DNA of 64,000 nt from JACCWP01 sp963801045. GTDB lineage: Bacteria > Actinomycetota > Actinomycetes > Propionibacteriales > Nocardioidaceae. The stretch lies in assembly GCA_963801045.1 (NCBI GenBank), contig CAWDDC010000004.1:620001-684000 (forward strand), written 5' to 3'. Made by a program: the position numbers and the translations under genes. The notes under the pieces were generated by a model. The model did no database searches. It worked only from the letters and a program-made list of their open reading frames with translations, and was not told where the DNA came from. Positions 8,026 to 16,708 of this stretch are shown in pieces; the stretch's first letter is position 1, and every line of letters begins with the position of its first letter.

Positions 8026-8060
8026 GGGCTGACCCTAGCGACCGTGGCAGGCTCGGCCGG

Positions 8061-8885
8061 GTGGCGTTCCACGACCTCGACCGTCCCCCGCTCGACGAGC
8101 AGGCGTTGCGGCGGTCGTTGCGCGCCGGCAGTCCCGGCTCGTGGTGGCGCGCAGCCGACGTCGTCGCCGTCACCGCGAGCACCAACGCCGACCTGGCCGA
8201 GCAGGCCCGCGCCGGCGCCGCCGAGGCCGCAGCGCTCGTCGCCGAGCACCAGACCGCCGGCCGGGGCCGGATGGGGCGGGGGTGGGAGGCGCCCCCCGCG
8301 TCCGCGCTGACCCTGTCGGTGCTCGTGCGCCCGGGTGTGCCGTCGGCGCGCTGGCCGTGGCTCCCGCTGCTGGCCGGAACGGCGGTCGCCGAGGCGGTGT
8401 CCCGTACGACCGGGGTCGACGCCGGGCTGAAGTGGCCCAACGACGTCGTCGTCGACGACCGCAAGCTGGCCGGCGTGCTGCTGGAGCGGGTGGAGACCGC
8501 GACCGGTCCCGCCGCCGTCATCGGCGTGGGGCTCAACGTGTCGCTGCGCCGCGACGAGCTGCCGGTGCCGACCGCCACCTCGCTGGCGCTGGAGACCGGC
8601 GCCCCGGTCGACCGGCAACCGCTGCTGCTGGCGGTGCTGCGCACCCTCGCGTCGCTGTACAAGGCGTGGGCGGCCGAGGAGGGCGATCCCCACGGTCTGC
8701 ACCTCGCGTACGTGCGGCGCTGCACGACGATCGGGCAGCGGGTACGGGTCGACCTGCCCGACGGCACGGTCGTCACGGGCACGGCCGAGTCGGTGGACAG
8801 CAGCGGCCGGCTGGTCGTGGCGTCGGCGGGCGGGCGGCAGACGCTGGGTGCTGGTGATGTCGTTCACGTGCGCCCGGTTGTCTGA
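8061..8885 (+). CDS. birA: Biotin--[acetyl-CoA-carboxylase] ligase (monofunctional BirA)
   Basis: 274 residues from GTG 8061. The biotinoyl-AMP loop GRGRMGRGW is at 67-75, KWPND at 124-128 and the lysine motif DDRKLAGVLLE follows; the C-terminal SH3-like domain ends with LGAGDVVHVR. There is no N-terminal winged-helix domain, so it should biotinylate carboxylase carrier domains but not repress transcription. Its place divergent from accD, 35 nt away, fits biotin supply to the acyl-CoA carboxylase and matches the mycobacterial order. Confidence 0.94.
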   Translation: MAFHDLDRPPLDEQALRRSLRAGSPGSWWRAADVVAVTASTNADLAEQARAGAAEAAALVAEHQTAGRGRMGRGWEAPPASALTLSVLVRPGVPSARWPWLPLLAGTAVAEAVSRTTGVDAGLKWPNDVVVDDRKLAGVLLERVETATGPAAVIGVGLNVSLRRDELPVPTATSLALETGAPVDRQPLLLAVLRTLASLYKAWAAEEGDPHGLHLAYVRRCTTIGQRVRVDLPDGTVVTGTAESVDSSGRLVVASAGGRQTLGAGDVVHVRPVV

Positions 8886-8897
8886 CACGATCTCCGC

Positions 8898-9425
8898 ATG
8901 TCGGTGCCCAACAAGCTGCTCATCGAGGGCGAAGAGATCATCCTGTCGATGCGCACGCACGCCAAGGCGCTCATCATGCCCGCGGTGGTGCTGATCGTGC
9001 TGGCAGCGCTGGGCGGGTTCCTGCACGCGATCCTGCCGGAGAGCTCGGTGCAGGGCTGGGTACGGCTCGCCATCTGGGTGGCCGTGGGGCTCGGGATGTT
9101 CTGGTGGGCGGTGGCGCCGTTCGTCCGCTGGCTCACGACGGAGTACACGATCACCTCGAAGCGGGTCCTGCTCACCACCGGGGTGTTCACCCGTTCGGGG
9201 CGGGCGATCCCGCTGCACCGGATCAACGACGTGACGTTCGAGAAGCAGCTGCTCGACCGGATGCTCGGCTGCGGGACGCTGGTGGTCAGCGACGCCACCG
9301 AGCAGACCGGCATGCGGTTGGCCGACGTGCCGCGGGTCGAGTGGGTGCACCGCCAGCTCACCGACCTCGTGTTCGGTCGGCAGGAGGGTGCCGACGACGA
9401 CGGCACCCGCGAACCGGGACGATGA
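8898..9425 (+). CDS. Membrane protein with bacterial PH (bPH2/DUF304) domain
   Basis: 175 residues from ATG 8898, 12 nt after birA. Two transmembrane helices (about residues 25-46 and 55-80) precede a bacterial PH-like domain carrying the family pattern TTEYTITSKRVLLTTGVFTR and IPLHRINDVTFEK. The C-terminus is acidic. The same gene follows birA in mycobacteria (Rv3278c position). No enzymatic role is known for the family; it probably acts as a membrane scaffold or sensor. It overlaps the next gene by ATGA. Confidence 0.85.
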   Translation: MSVPNKLLIEGEEIILSMRTHAKALIMPAVVLIVLAALGGFLHAILPESSVQGWVRLAIWVAVGLGMFWWAVAPFVRWLTTEYTITSKRVLLTTGVFTRSGRAIPLHRINDVTFEKQLLDRMLGCGTLVVSDATEQTGMRLADVPRVEWVHRQLTDLVFGRQEGADDDGTREPGR

Positions 9426-10363
9426 CCGCCATCGGCGACGAGCGACGCCTGCCCGACCAGCCTCGCAGCGAGGCCCTGACCAGCGCGGAGGTCGCCGCCT
9501 CCGCGGGCGTGAGCCTGGACGAGGCCCGGCGGCTGTGGCGCGCGCTCGGCTTCCCCGACGCGGGCGGCGACGCCGCCTTCACCGAGGCCGACCGCCGGGC
9601 GCTCGAGCTGGTCGCCACGATCGTCGAGGAGGGCAACCTCGACCTCGACACGGTCGTCCGCCTGACCCGGGCGCTCGGCCGCACGATGTCCCGGCTGGCG
9701 GAGTGGCAGGTCTCCGCGCTCGCCGGCCGCAGCGACCTGGCGGGCATCGGTGAGTCGGTCGCGCCGGCGTTCGAGCAGCTACTGGTGTACGCGTGGCGCC
9801 GCCACCTGGAGGCCGCCGCCGGCCGGATGCAGGGCATGGGAGCCGGGTCGGAGGAGGACGTCCTGGTCGCGACCCAGTCCGTCGGGTTCGCCGACCTGGT
9901 CGGGTTCACCGCGATGTCCAACGGGATGGACGAGGACGAGCTGGCGACCCTCGTCGAGGGCTTCGAGAGCCACTGCGCCGACCTGGTCGCGGGGCACGGC
10001 GGGCGGGTGGTCAAGACGCTCGGCGACTCGGTGCTCTTCGCCGCCGACGACGTGGTCGTCGCCACCGAGATCGCGCTGGCGATCGTCGAGACCATCGGCA
10101 GCGAGCCGGACCTGCCCGACGTCCGGGTCGGCATCGCGACCGGCCCGGTGATCATGCGGATGGGTGACGTCTACGGCACCCCGGTCAACCTCGCCTCCCG
10201 GCTCACGACCGTCGCCCGCCGCAACCGGGTGATCTCCGACGCCGAGACCGCGGATGCCCTGCCGCGCGAGCTGTTCGACACCCGGGTGCTCCCGGCGCGG
10301 CCGATGCGGGGGTTCGGGGACGTCGAACCGATCGCCGTGCGCCGTCGTTGGGTGGCGGGCTAG
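9422..10363 (+). CDS. Class III adenylate/guanylate cyclase with N-terminal regulatory region
   Basis: 313 residues from ATG 9422, overlapping the PH gene stop. The catalytic domain begins near 150: SVGFADLVGFTAMS supplies the first metal-binding Asp (158), KTLGDSVLFAA the second (202), and VNLASRL carries the transition-state residues of the family. Residues 19-85 look like a MerR-type helical region (TSAEVAASAGVSLDEARRLW), similar to the autoinhibitory N-termini of soluble actinobacterial cyclases. The purine specificity is not obvious; cAMP is the default expectation. It converges with the GtrA gene, sharing 4 nt. Confidence 0.88.
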   Translation: MTAIGDERRLPDQPRSEALTSAEVAASAGVSLDEARRLWRALGFPDAGGDAAFTEADRRALELVATIVEEGNLDLDTVVRLTRALGRTMSRLAEWQVSALAGRSDLAGIGESVAPAFEQLLVYAWRRHLEAAAGRMQGMGAGSEEDVLVATQSVGFADLVGFTAMSNGMDEDELATLVEGFESHCADLVAGHGGRVVKTLGDSVLFAADDVVVATEIALAIVETIGSEPDLPDVRVGIATGPVIMRMGDVYGTPVNLASRLTTVARRNRVISDAETADALPRELFDTRVLPARPMRGFGDVEPIAVRRRWVAG

Positions 10364-10836
10364 CCGGTCTGATCGGGCCCGGTGCCCGGTCGTTCCCGCG
10401 GGAACACGTGCGTGCGGTAGCCCCAGAAGCGGAACGTCGTCCCCAGCACCAGCCCGACCCCGTTGGCAGAGACGTTGTCGGCGAGCGCGCTGGTGTAGCC
10501 GAGCAGGTAGTGCGAGACGGCGAGGCACACCAGGGAGATGGCCAGTCCGAGCACGTTGACGACGAAGAACAGGATCACCTCGCGGTGCACCCGCTGTCGG
10601 GGGCGGCCGCGCCAGGTCCAGTGCCGGTTGCCGACGTACGTCACCAGGGTGGCGACCACGACGGATACCACCTTGGCGGTCAGCGGCTTGTCCTCCAGCA
10701 CCCCCGGGTCGCCCGCGTAGCGCAGCAGGTTGAACACCCCGACGTCGACCGCGTACCCCACCAGCCCGACCACGCCGAACGCGCCGAGCTCGCGCACCAG
10801 CCCCACGCGTCGGCGCAGGGCGGCTGAGACGGTCAC
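10360..10836 (-). CDS. GtrA-family membrane protein
   Basis: 158 residues from GTG 10836. Four hydrophobic helices in the GtrA pattern: RELGAFGVVGLVGYAVDVGVF, LVTYVGNRHWTW, FFVVNVLGLAISLVCL and NGVGLVLGTTFRFWGYRTHVF. GtrA proteins are thought to flip or carry polyprenyl-linked sugars for envelope polysaccharide modification. The mycobacterial gene at the same position, Rv3277, is also a GtrA-type protein next to purK. Its stop overlaps the cyclase stop on the other strand. Confidence 0.88.
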   Translation of the reverse strand: MTVSAALRRRVGLVRELGAFGVVGLVGYAVDVGVFNLLRYAGDPGVLEDKPLTAKVVSVVVATLVTYVGNRHWTWRGRPRQRVHREVILFFVVNVLGLAISLVCLAVSHYLLGYTSALADNVSANGVGLVLGTTFRFWGYRTHVFPRERPGTGPDQTG

Positions 10837-10879
10837 GGGGGGCGAGGGTAGCCCGGCGGCCGCTCGCTACGCTGCCGCG

Positions 10880-12028
10880 GTGACGCCGCGAGTGGCTGTG
10901 GTCGGTGGCGGCCAGCTGGCCCGGATGATGCAGCAGGCGGCGATCCCGCTCGGCATCCCGGTGCGGCTGCTGGCGGAGGGGCCGGACGTGTCGGCCGCCC
11001 AGGTCGTCCGCGACCCGCTGGTCGGCGACTACCGCGACCTCGACCGGCTGCGGGAGGTCGCCGAGGGCTGCGCGGTCATGACGTTCGACCACGAGCACGT
11101 CCCCACCGAGCACCTGCACGCCCTCGCCGCCGACGGACTGGCCTGCCGGCCCGGCCCCGCCGCGCTGGTCCATGCCCAGGACAAGTCGGTGATGCGCGAG
11201 CGGCTCACCGCGCTCGGCGTGCCGTGCCCCCGGTGGCGGCTGGTGACCGGACCGCAGGAGGTGGCCGCGGTCGCCGAGGCTCTCGGCGGGTTCCCGTTGG
11301 TGCTCAAGACCGCACGGGGCGGCTACGACGGTCGAGGGGTCTGGTTCGTCGACGCGGCCGACGACCCCGGTGCGGCGGCGGCGTTCGGCGCCGGGGCAGC
11401 GGTGCTGGCCGAGGAGCGGGTCGACTTCGCCCGCGAGCTCGCCGTGCTCGCCGTGCGCTCGCCGTCGGGGCACACCGCGGTCTACCCGGTCGTCGAGTCC
11501 GTCCAGCGCGACGGGATCTGTCACGAGGTGACCGCGCCCGCCCCGGACCTCGACCCCGACCTGGCCGTCGCGGCGCAACGGATCGCGCTGCAGATCGCCG
11601 GTGAGCTCGACGTCACGGGCGTGCTCGCGGTCGAGATGTTCGAGACCCGGGACGGCCGGGTGCTGGTCAACGAGCTCGCGATGCGACCGCACAACACCGG
11701 GCACTGGACGATCGACGGCGCCACGACGAGCCAGTTCGAGAACCACCTGCGGGCCGTCCTCGACCTGCCGCTGGGCGCCGTGCGGGCCCGGGCACGCTGG
11801 TCGGTGATGGTCAACATCCTGGGCGGTGACATTGGGCGGCTCTACGACGGCTACCCGCACGTGCTGGCCCGCGACCCGACCGTGCGGGTGCACCTGTACG
11901 GCAAGGAGGTCCGGCCGGGACGCAAGGTCGGACACGTGACGGCGTACGGCGACGGCCTGGAATCGGTTCGCGCCCGGGCCCGGCACGCGGCAGGGTGGTT
12001 CGCCGGCATCGAGCAGGAGGACGGATGA
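10880..12028 (+). CDS. purK: N5-carboxyaminoimidazole ribonucleotide synthase (PurK)
   Basis: 382 residues from GTG 10880. An ATP-grasp enzyme of purine synthesis that makes N5-CAIR from AIR, bicarbonate and ATP. The N-terminal VAVVGGGQLARMM, the ATP-binding VLKTARGGYDGRGVW and the metal-site region LVNELAMRPHNTGHWT are all intact. The GTG start gives the expected N-terminus at once. It overlaps purE by ATGA, so the two successive steps are translationally coupled. Confidence 0.95.
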   Translation: MTPRVAVVGGGQLARMMQQAAIPLGIPVRLLAEGPDVSAAQVVRDPLVGDYRDLDRLREVAEGCAVMTFDHEHVPTEHLHALAADGLACRPGPAALVHAQDKSVMRERLTALGVPCPRWRLVTGPQEVAAVAEALGGFPLVLKTARGGYDGRGVWFVDAADDPGAAAAFGAGAAVLAEERVDFARELAVLAVRSPSGHTAVYPVVESVQRDGICHEVTAPAPDLDPDLAVAAQRIALQIAGELDVTGVLAVEMFETRDGRVLVNELAMRPHNTGHWTIDGATTSQFENHLRAVLDLPLGAVRARARWSVMVNILGGDIGRLYDGYPHVLARDPTVRVHLYGKEVRPGRKVGHVTAYGDGLESVRARARHAAGWFAGIEQEDG

Positions 12029-12543
12029 GCGAGCAGGCACGGGTCGGGATCGTCATGGGGTCGGACTCCGACTGGCCGACGATGCAGACGGCCGGCGAGG
12101 CGCTGGAGGAGTTCGACGTCGCGTACGAGGCCGACGTCGTGTCCGCGCACCGGATGCCGCACGAGATGTTGGCCTGGGGGGCGGAGGCGCACGGGCGGGG
12201 CCTGCAGGTGATCATCGCCGGCGCCGGGGGAGCGGCGCACCTGCCGGGGATGCTGGCGGCCGTCACCCCGTTGCCCGTCATCGGCGTACCGGTGCCGCTG
12301 CGGCACCTCGACGGACTCGACTCGCTGCTGTCCATCGTGCAGATGCCGAACGGGGTGCCGGTCGCGACGGTGGCCGTGGGCGGCGCGCGCAACGCCGGGC
12401 TGCTGGCGGTCCGGGTGCTCGCGGCCACGGACCCCGGCCTGCGCGAGGCGATGGTCGCGTTCCAGGGCAGGCTCGCCGACGAGTCGCGGGCGAAGGGCGA
12501 GTCGGTGCGGCGCGGCCGGCCGGGGCAGGCCGGCTTCCGCTGA
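12025..12543 (+). CDS. purE: N5-CAIR mutase (PurE)
   Basis: 172 residues from ATG 12025 with AGGAGG upstream inside purK. Class I PurE motifs: VGIVMGSDSDWPTM at 7-20, SAHRMPHEM with the catalytic His at 42, and IIAGAGGAAHLPGM. It converts N5-CAIR to CAIR. The length is normal for the family. A stretch of short G/C runs follows the stop (12544 on), but no clear terminator hairpin with a T-tract. Confidence 0.96.
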   Translation: MSEQARVGIVMGSDSDWPTMQTAGEALEEFDVAYEADVVSAHRMPHEMLAWGAEAHGRGLQVIIAGAGGAAHLPGMLAAVTPLPVIGVPVPLRHLDGLDSLLSIVQMPNGVPVATVAVGGARNAGLLAVRVLAATDPGLREAMVAFQGRLADESRAKGESVRRGRPGQAGFR

Positions 12544-12641
12544 CCCCGGGGGATCGGGGTGTCGTGCGACGATGGTGTCCACGGCCGGCCTTCTGCAACG
12601 AACCCGTCACGACCGGGGTCATCGAGCAACCTTCGGCCCCC

Positions 12642-12663
12642 TGTCGACGTCTTCTCGTCGACA
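12642..12663. promoter_or_regulatory. Inverted repeat in the lysyl oxidase leader
   Basis: TGTCGACG and CGTCGACA are perfect 8-bp arms around TCTTCT. The repeat ends 27 nt before the lysyl oxidase ATG and 98 nt after the purE stop. It could be an operator, or a 5'-UTR hairpin with a 6-nt loop; the sequence does not decide. Confidence 0.35.
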
Positions 12664-12690
12664 TCACCCCTCGAGGACGGGACTCATGAG

Positions 12691-14208
12691 ATGAATCGTG
12701 GTCGCACCCTGCGCCACACCGTGACGATCGCCGCGGCCGCGTGCCTGATCGCCACCGTCGCAGCACCAGCGTCCGGCACCTCCGCCGACACCACCTCTTC
12801 CGGCACCGGCGACTCGGCCCGGGCCGCCGTCGACCGGCCCGCCCTGAGTCTTCGGGCCGCATCCACGAGGGTGACCGCGCACAAGGACGGTGAGCAGGTC
12901 TACCTCGACCTGGGCATGTACATCGTCGCGGGCAACGACCCGTTCCAGGTCAACAGCACCCGGGCGTCGTACCGCAAGCCGATCGTGGGCACCGTCATCG
13001 GTGATCCCGCCGATCCCAACGACGACATCGAGCTGACCCAGGACATGGTGGACAGCTTCCACGGGCTGCAGGACTTCGTGCACCTGCGCATCCGCGACCG
13101 CGCCGGTCACCTGGTCGGTGAGCGGACCCGCGGCTTCTGCGCCGGGAGCGGCTCGGTCCGGATTCGCCCGAACGCGCCGGACACCTCGGGGTTCCCGAAC
13201 TCCGACTTCTACGGCGGCGGCTGCTACTACCACCCGTTCACGCTGGGCAGCGTGCTCGGCATCCAGGCCGGGTGGGGCGCCCCCGCGCTGGGCTACGGGA
13301 TCCGGATGGAGCTGGCCAAGGGCCGGTACGTCGCCACGCTCACCATCGACAAGGCCTACCGCGACCTGCTGGGCCTGTCCGCCGACGACGGCCGGGTCGA
13401 CGTGAAGCTGCGCGTCGTCAAGGGCGAGGACCACTGCGAGGAAGGGCTCGGCTGCGCCGGGACCCCGGACGCCGCCGGCGCCGCCCCGCAGCCGCGGGCG
13501 CACGCGCCTGCCCACGACACCGCGCTGCCCGCCGGCGGCAACTTCGCCGACCTGCGCTCGCTGCCCTCGACCGGCATCCGGGTGCGCAACGGCTACCTGA
13601 CCTTCGGGGCCACCGTGTGGAACGCGGGCCCGTCGCCGCTGGTGGTCGACGGCTTCCGCAAGCGGCACCAGGACGTCATGGTCTCGTGGCAGTACTTCTA
13701 CGACGAGGACGGCAACCCGACCGGGCACCGCAAGGTCGGCACCATGGAGTGGGACCCGCGGTCCGGGCACTTCCACTGGCACTTCACGGACTTCGCCCGC
13801 TACCGCTTGCTGGACGCGGACAAGGACAACATCGTCCGCAGCAAGAAGGAGTCGTTCTGCCTCGCCGCCACCGACGCGGTCGACTACACCGTGCCGGGCG
13901 CCGACTGGAACCCGTACTACACCGACCTCGAGACCCAGTGCGGCGGCTACAGCTCGCTCGGGGTCCGCGAGGTGCTGGCGGCCGGCTCGGGTGACACCTA
14001 CTCGCAGTCGCGACCGGGGCAGTCGTTCCGGCTGGCCGGGCTCCCGAACGGGATCTACTTCATCGAGACGACCGCCAACCCGGCTCACAACCTGGTGGAG
14101 ACCGCGTACGACAACAACACCTCGTTGCGCAAGATCCGGATCGGTACCGACCGCACCGGCAAGCGCACGGTGAAGGTGTTCGACGTCGGCCTCGTGCACA
14201 CCCGCTGA
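12691..14208 (+). CDS. Secreted bacterial lysyl oxidase-like copper amine oxidase
   Basis: 505 residues from ATG 12691, followed by a signal peptide (RTLRHTVTIAAAACLIATVA). The C-terminal third matches the lysyl oxidase fold: copper ligand motif GHFHWHF (His 360, 362, 364), Lys 386 in KKESFC and Tyr 437 in GDTYSQS, the two residues that form the lysyl-tyrosylquinone cofactor in animal LOX, and a C-terminal TANPAHNLVETAYDNNTS like animal LOX. The N-terminal half is a separate beta-rich region with several Cys. It probably oxidises lysine or other primary amines outside the cell. It could instead be a catalytically altered relative. Confidence 0.8.
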   Translation: MNRGRTLRHTVTIAAAACLIATVAAPASGTSADTTSSGTGDSARAAVDRPALSLRAASTRVTAHKDGEQVYLDLGMYIVAGNDPFQVNSTRASYRKPIVGTVIGDPADPNDDIELTQDMVDSFHGLQDFVHLRIRDRAGHLVGERTRGFCAGSGSVRIRPNAPDTSGFPNSDFYGGGCYYHPFTLGSVLGIQAGWGAPALGYGIRMELAKGRYVATLTIDKAYRDLLGLSADDGRVDVKLRVVKGEDHCEEGLGCAGTPDAAGAAPQPRAHAPAHDTALPAGGNFADLRSLPSTGIRVRNGYLTFGATVWNAGPSPLVVDGFRKRHQDVMVSWQYFYDEDGNPTGHRKVGTMEWDPRSGHFHWHFTDFARYRLLDADKDNIVRSKKESFCLAATDAVDYTVPGADWNPYYTDLETQCGGYSSLGVREVLAAGSGDTYSQSRPGQSFRLAGLPNGIYFIETTANPAHNLVETAYDNNTSLRKIRIGTDRTGKRTVKVFDVGLVHTR

Positions 14209-14211
14209 CGG

Positions 14212-15411
14212 TCAGCGGCTGCGCCTGCGCAGCAGCACGCCGAGGGCCCGGCCCGCCACCGCGTTGCGGTCGGCGAGCCGGGCCCCGGCGCGCCTGACCC
14301 GGAACGTCAGCGCCCGCAACCGGCTGGCGCCGCGGGCCCGGGCGTCGACCTCGACCTCGTCCTCGTCGCCGCGGGTCTCCCACCACAACGTGGCGTACGC
14401 GTCGGCCAGCCCGGCCAGCGCGTGCAGCGAGCTGTCCAGCAGCTCGGACTCGGTGGACTGGTCCGGCAGCCGCCCGGTGCCCTGACGGGGCTCGAGGTCT
14501 GCGAGGTCGCCGACGACCGGGTAGCCGGCGACCCGTACCGCGTCGGCCATGACCGCGCCCCGGCGGCGGGCCCAGTCGAGATCGGGGCCGGGCAGGACGA
14601 ACCGCACCGGCTCGGTCGAGGCAGCGAGCGCGCGCACGACGGTGCGCTTCATCGCGCGGTCGTACTGGCGCTGGCGCAGGTCGGACAGCATCGGGTTGAG
14701 TCGCCGGATCAGCTCGGTGCCGACCACGCCGACGGTCTCGTTTGCCCACGGGGCGGGCCGGGTCAGGTCGGCCGGGTCGAAACCGATCACCGATCCCAGC
14801 CGCTGCAGCAGCAGGTCCGCCGGCGACCCTGCGGGGGGCACCGTCACCACGTGCACCCGCTCGACCGGCACGGCTCGCGCCCAGACGTCGAGGATGGCCG
14901 GCAGGTCCTGCCGGATCCAGAACGCCCGGGCCGGGCTGACCCCGGCCTGGGACGGGTCCTCGACCGCAGCCGAGAACTCCTCCCACGTCCACGCACCACG
15001 GTTCTTGACCTCCTCCTGCCAGGACGAGGCGAGCGTGCGACCCAGGTCCCGGGCGGTCACGACGACGTGCACCTCCCGACCGGGGAAGGCGCGGGCCGCT
15101 GTCGTGGCCTGCCCGGCCGTCGCCAGGGACAGGTGCTCGTCGGAGATCAGCACCACGTCGTCGTCGGCGGCGTTGATGCCGTCGACCAACCCCTGCCACG
15201 AGCCGGAGATGCGGGTGTCCACCTCGCCCGAGGGACGCCTGCCGAGCAGGTCCCACACGGCGAAGACCTGGCTGGGCAGGTTCTTGCCACCGGCGTAGAA
15301 CACGCCGTCGCGACGGAGCCGCTTGCGGTTGGCGCGCATCAGCTGCTGCACGTACGTGGTGCCCGTCTTGTGCAGGCCGACGTGGAGGTAGACGCGCTTC
15401 ACGGCCGACAT
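14212..15411 (-). CDS. Sulfotransferase-like P-loop protein (paralog 1)
   Basis: 399 residues from ATG 15411. The N-terminus VYLHVGLHKTGTTYVQQL has the 5'-phosphosulfate (PAPS) binding P-loop, and VVVTARDLGR resembles the 3'-phosphate-binding strand of sulfotransferases. The length is larger than typical and the C-terminal 100 residues are Arg-rich. The acceptor is unknown; wall polysaccharide or lipid sulfation is possible. It is a close paralog of the next gene upstream (15447-16685), with the same domain layout and shared motifs. Confidence 0.75.
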   Translation of the reverse strand: MSAVKRVYLHVGLHKTGTTYVQQLMRANRKRLRRDGVFYAGGKNLPSQVFAVWDLLGRRPSGEVDTRISGSWQGLVDGINAADDDVVLISDEHLSLATAGQATTAARAFPGREVHVVVTARDLGRTLASSWQEEVKNRGAWTWEEFSAAVEDPSQAGVSPARAFWIRQDLPAILDVWARAVPVERVHVVTVPPAGSPADLLLQRLGSVIGFDPADLTRPAPWANETVGVVGTELIRRLNPMLSDLRQRQYDRAMKRTVVRALAASTEPVRFVLPGPDLDWARRRGAVMADAVRVAGYPVVGDLADLEPRQGTGRLPDQSTESELLDSSLHALAGLADAYATLWWETRGDEDEVEVDARARGASRLRALTFRVRRAGARLADRNAVAGRALGVLLRRRSR

Positions 15412-15414
15412 GCT
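15365..15414. repeat. 50-bp direct repeat, copy 1 (5' end of sulfotransferase 1)
   Basis: Identical to 16639-16688. It covers the first 16 codons, including the initiation codon and P-loop, plus 3 nt upstream, whereas the rest of the two genes is clearly diverged. Confidence 0.9.
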
Positions 15415-15446
15415 GGCAGAGCGCCCGCCGCCCGGGTCGGCGGTGG

Positions 15447-16685
15447 TCAGTCCCCGTGAGCAGCTTCCGACCGCCGGATCCGCGCCCGCACGCCCAGGAA
15501 AGCCCGCATCGCCCGCTCCGCGACCCGGTTGCGGTCGGCCAGCTCGGCGCCGCGCCGCTTGGCGCGGAACGCCGCGCCGCGGACCCCACTCGCCAGCCGC
15601 GCACGCGACCGCTCACCCGCGACCCGGGAGTCCGGACGTCGGCCCTTCCACCAGCTGGTGGCGTGCCGCTCGGTCATCGCCGCGAGTGCGTCCAGCGCGG
15701 CGTCCAGCAGCTCGTCGCTCGAGGCGGCACCCGGCCGGCGGCCGGGCCCGTCGGTGCGCGGCCGCAGTCCGTCGAGGTCGCCGACGACGTCGTACCCACC
15801 GGAGGACACGTGGTCGATCATTCGTTCCGCCTCGGCGGACACCCACTCCTCGTGCTCAGGGGGCAGGCGCATCGGCTGGGCCTGCCCCGACCCGCGCAGT
15901 GCCGACGCGACCTGGTGCTTGACCACGGTGTGGTACTGCCGCTGGTTGAGCCGCTGCCCGAGGCGCTCGTTGAGGCGGCGCACCACCTCGACCCCGGCGG
16001 CGCCGATCGACTCGTTGGTCCACGTCACCTCCTGACCGAGCCGGTCCGGGTCGACGCCCACCACCGAGGCGAACCGGGCCACGAGCTGGTCGGTCCCCGA
16101 TCCGACCGGGGGCACCACGACGACGTGGATGCGGTCCGCGGACACCGCCGAGCGCCAGGTCTCGAGCACGGCGGCCAGGTCGTGGCGCAGCCAGAACCCA
16201 CGAGCCGGGTTGCGGGCGCGCGCGTCGGGGTCGCGCAGCGCCGTGGCGTAGTCGTCCCAGGTCCAGGTCTGGTCGTTCTTGACCGCCTCCTGCCAGGCGG
16301 AGACCACCACCCGGCCGAGGTCGCGGGCGGTGACCACGACGTGCACCTCCGCGTCGCCGAACGAGGCGACCGCGCGGCGCGCCTGGGTGACCGTGGCGAG
16401 GCTGAGGTACTCGACCGACAGCAGCGCCGTCGGCAGGTCGGAGGACGACACCTGGGCGCACAGCGCGTCCCACTGCCCGGCGATGCGGTCGTCGCGGGTC
16501 CCGCGGGGGCGCCGCCCGACCAGGTCCCACACGGCGAACGCCTGGACGACACCGTCCTCGCCACCGGGGAAGCACACCTGCTGCTCGGCGAGCTGCGCGC
16601 GGTTGGCCTGCAGGACGCTCTGCAGGAACGTCGTGCCGGTCTTGTGCAGGCCGACGTGGAGGTAGACGCGCTTCACGGCCGACAT
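15447..16685 (-). CDS. Sulfotransferase-like P-loop protein (paralog 2)
   Basis: 412 residues from ATG 16685. The first 16 residues are identical to paralog 1, including HVGLHKTGTT, and the two also share VWDLxGRRP, EVHVVVTARDLGR, WQEEVKN/WQEAVKN, LRQRQYD/LNQRQYH and VVGDL. The C-terminus is basic. It lies 35 nt upstream of paralog 1 in the same orientation, so the two are probably co-transcribed and arose by tandem duplication. The substrate is unknown. No sulfate-activation genes are in the window. Confidence 0.75.
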   Translation of the reverse strand: MSAVKRVYLHVGLHKTGTTFLQSVLQANRAQLAEQQVCFPGGEDGVVQAFAVWDLVGRRPRGTRDDRIAGQWDALCAQVSSSDLPTALLSVEYLSLATVTQARRAVASFGDAEVHVVVTARDLGRVVVSAWQEAVKNDQTWTWDDYATALRDPDARARNPARGFWLRHDLAAVLETWRSAVSADRIHVVVVPPVGSGTDQLVARFASVVGVDPDRLGQEVTWTNESIGAAGVEVVRRLNERLGQRLNQRQYHTVVKHQVASALRGSGQAQPMRLPPEHEEWVSAEAERMIDHVSSGGYDVVGDLDGLRPRTDGPGRRPGAASSDELLDAALDALAAMTERHATSWWKGRRPDSRVAGERSRARLASGVRGAAFRAKRRGAELADRNRVAERAMRAFLGVRARIRRSEAAHGD

Positions 16686-16688
16686 GCT
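16639..16688. repeat. 50-bp direct repeat, copy 2 (5' end of sulfotransferase 2)
   Basis: Identical to 15365-15414. Such a sharply bounded identical block within diverged paralogs suggests gene conversion or strong local constraint. Confidence 0.9.
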
Positions 16689-16708
16689 GACAGACACCGT
16701 CAGGACAG

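Noticed and set aside
6146..8782. Long open frame on the minus strand covering accD and birA
   Set aside because: Only the last 80 codons (accE) are coding; the rest is a low-complexity Arg/Ala shadow of accD in another frame.
12544..12690. tRNA or small RNA in the purE - lysyl oxidase gap
   Set aside because: No cloverleaf or T-loop motif (GGTTCRA) found; only an inverted repeat at 12642-12663 stands out.
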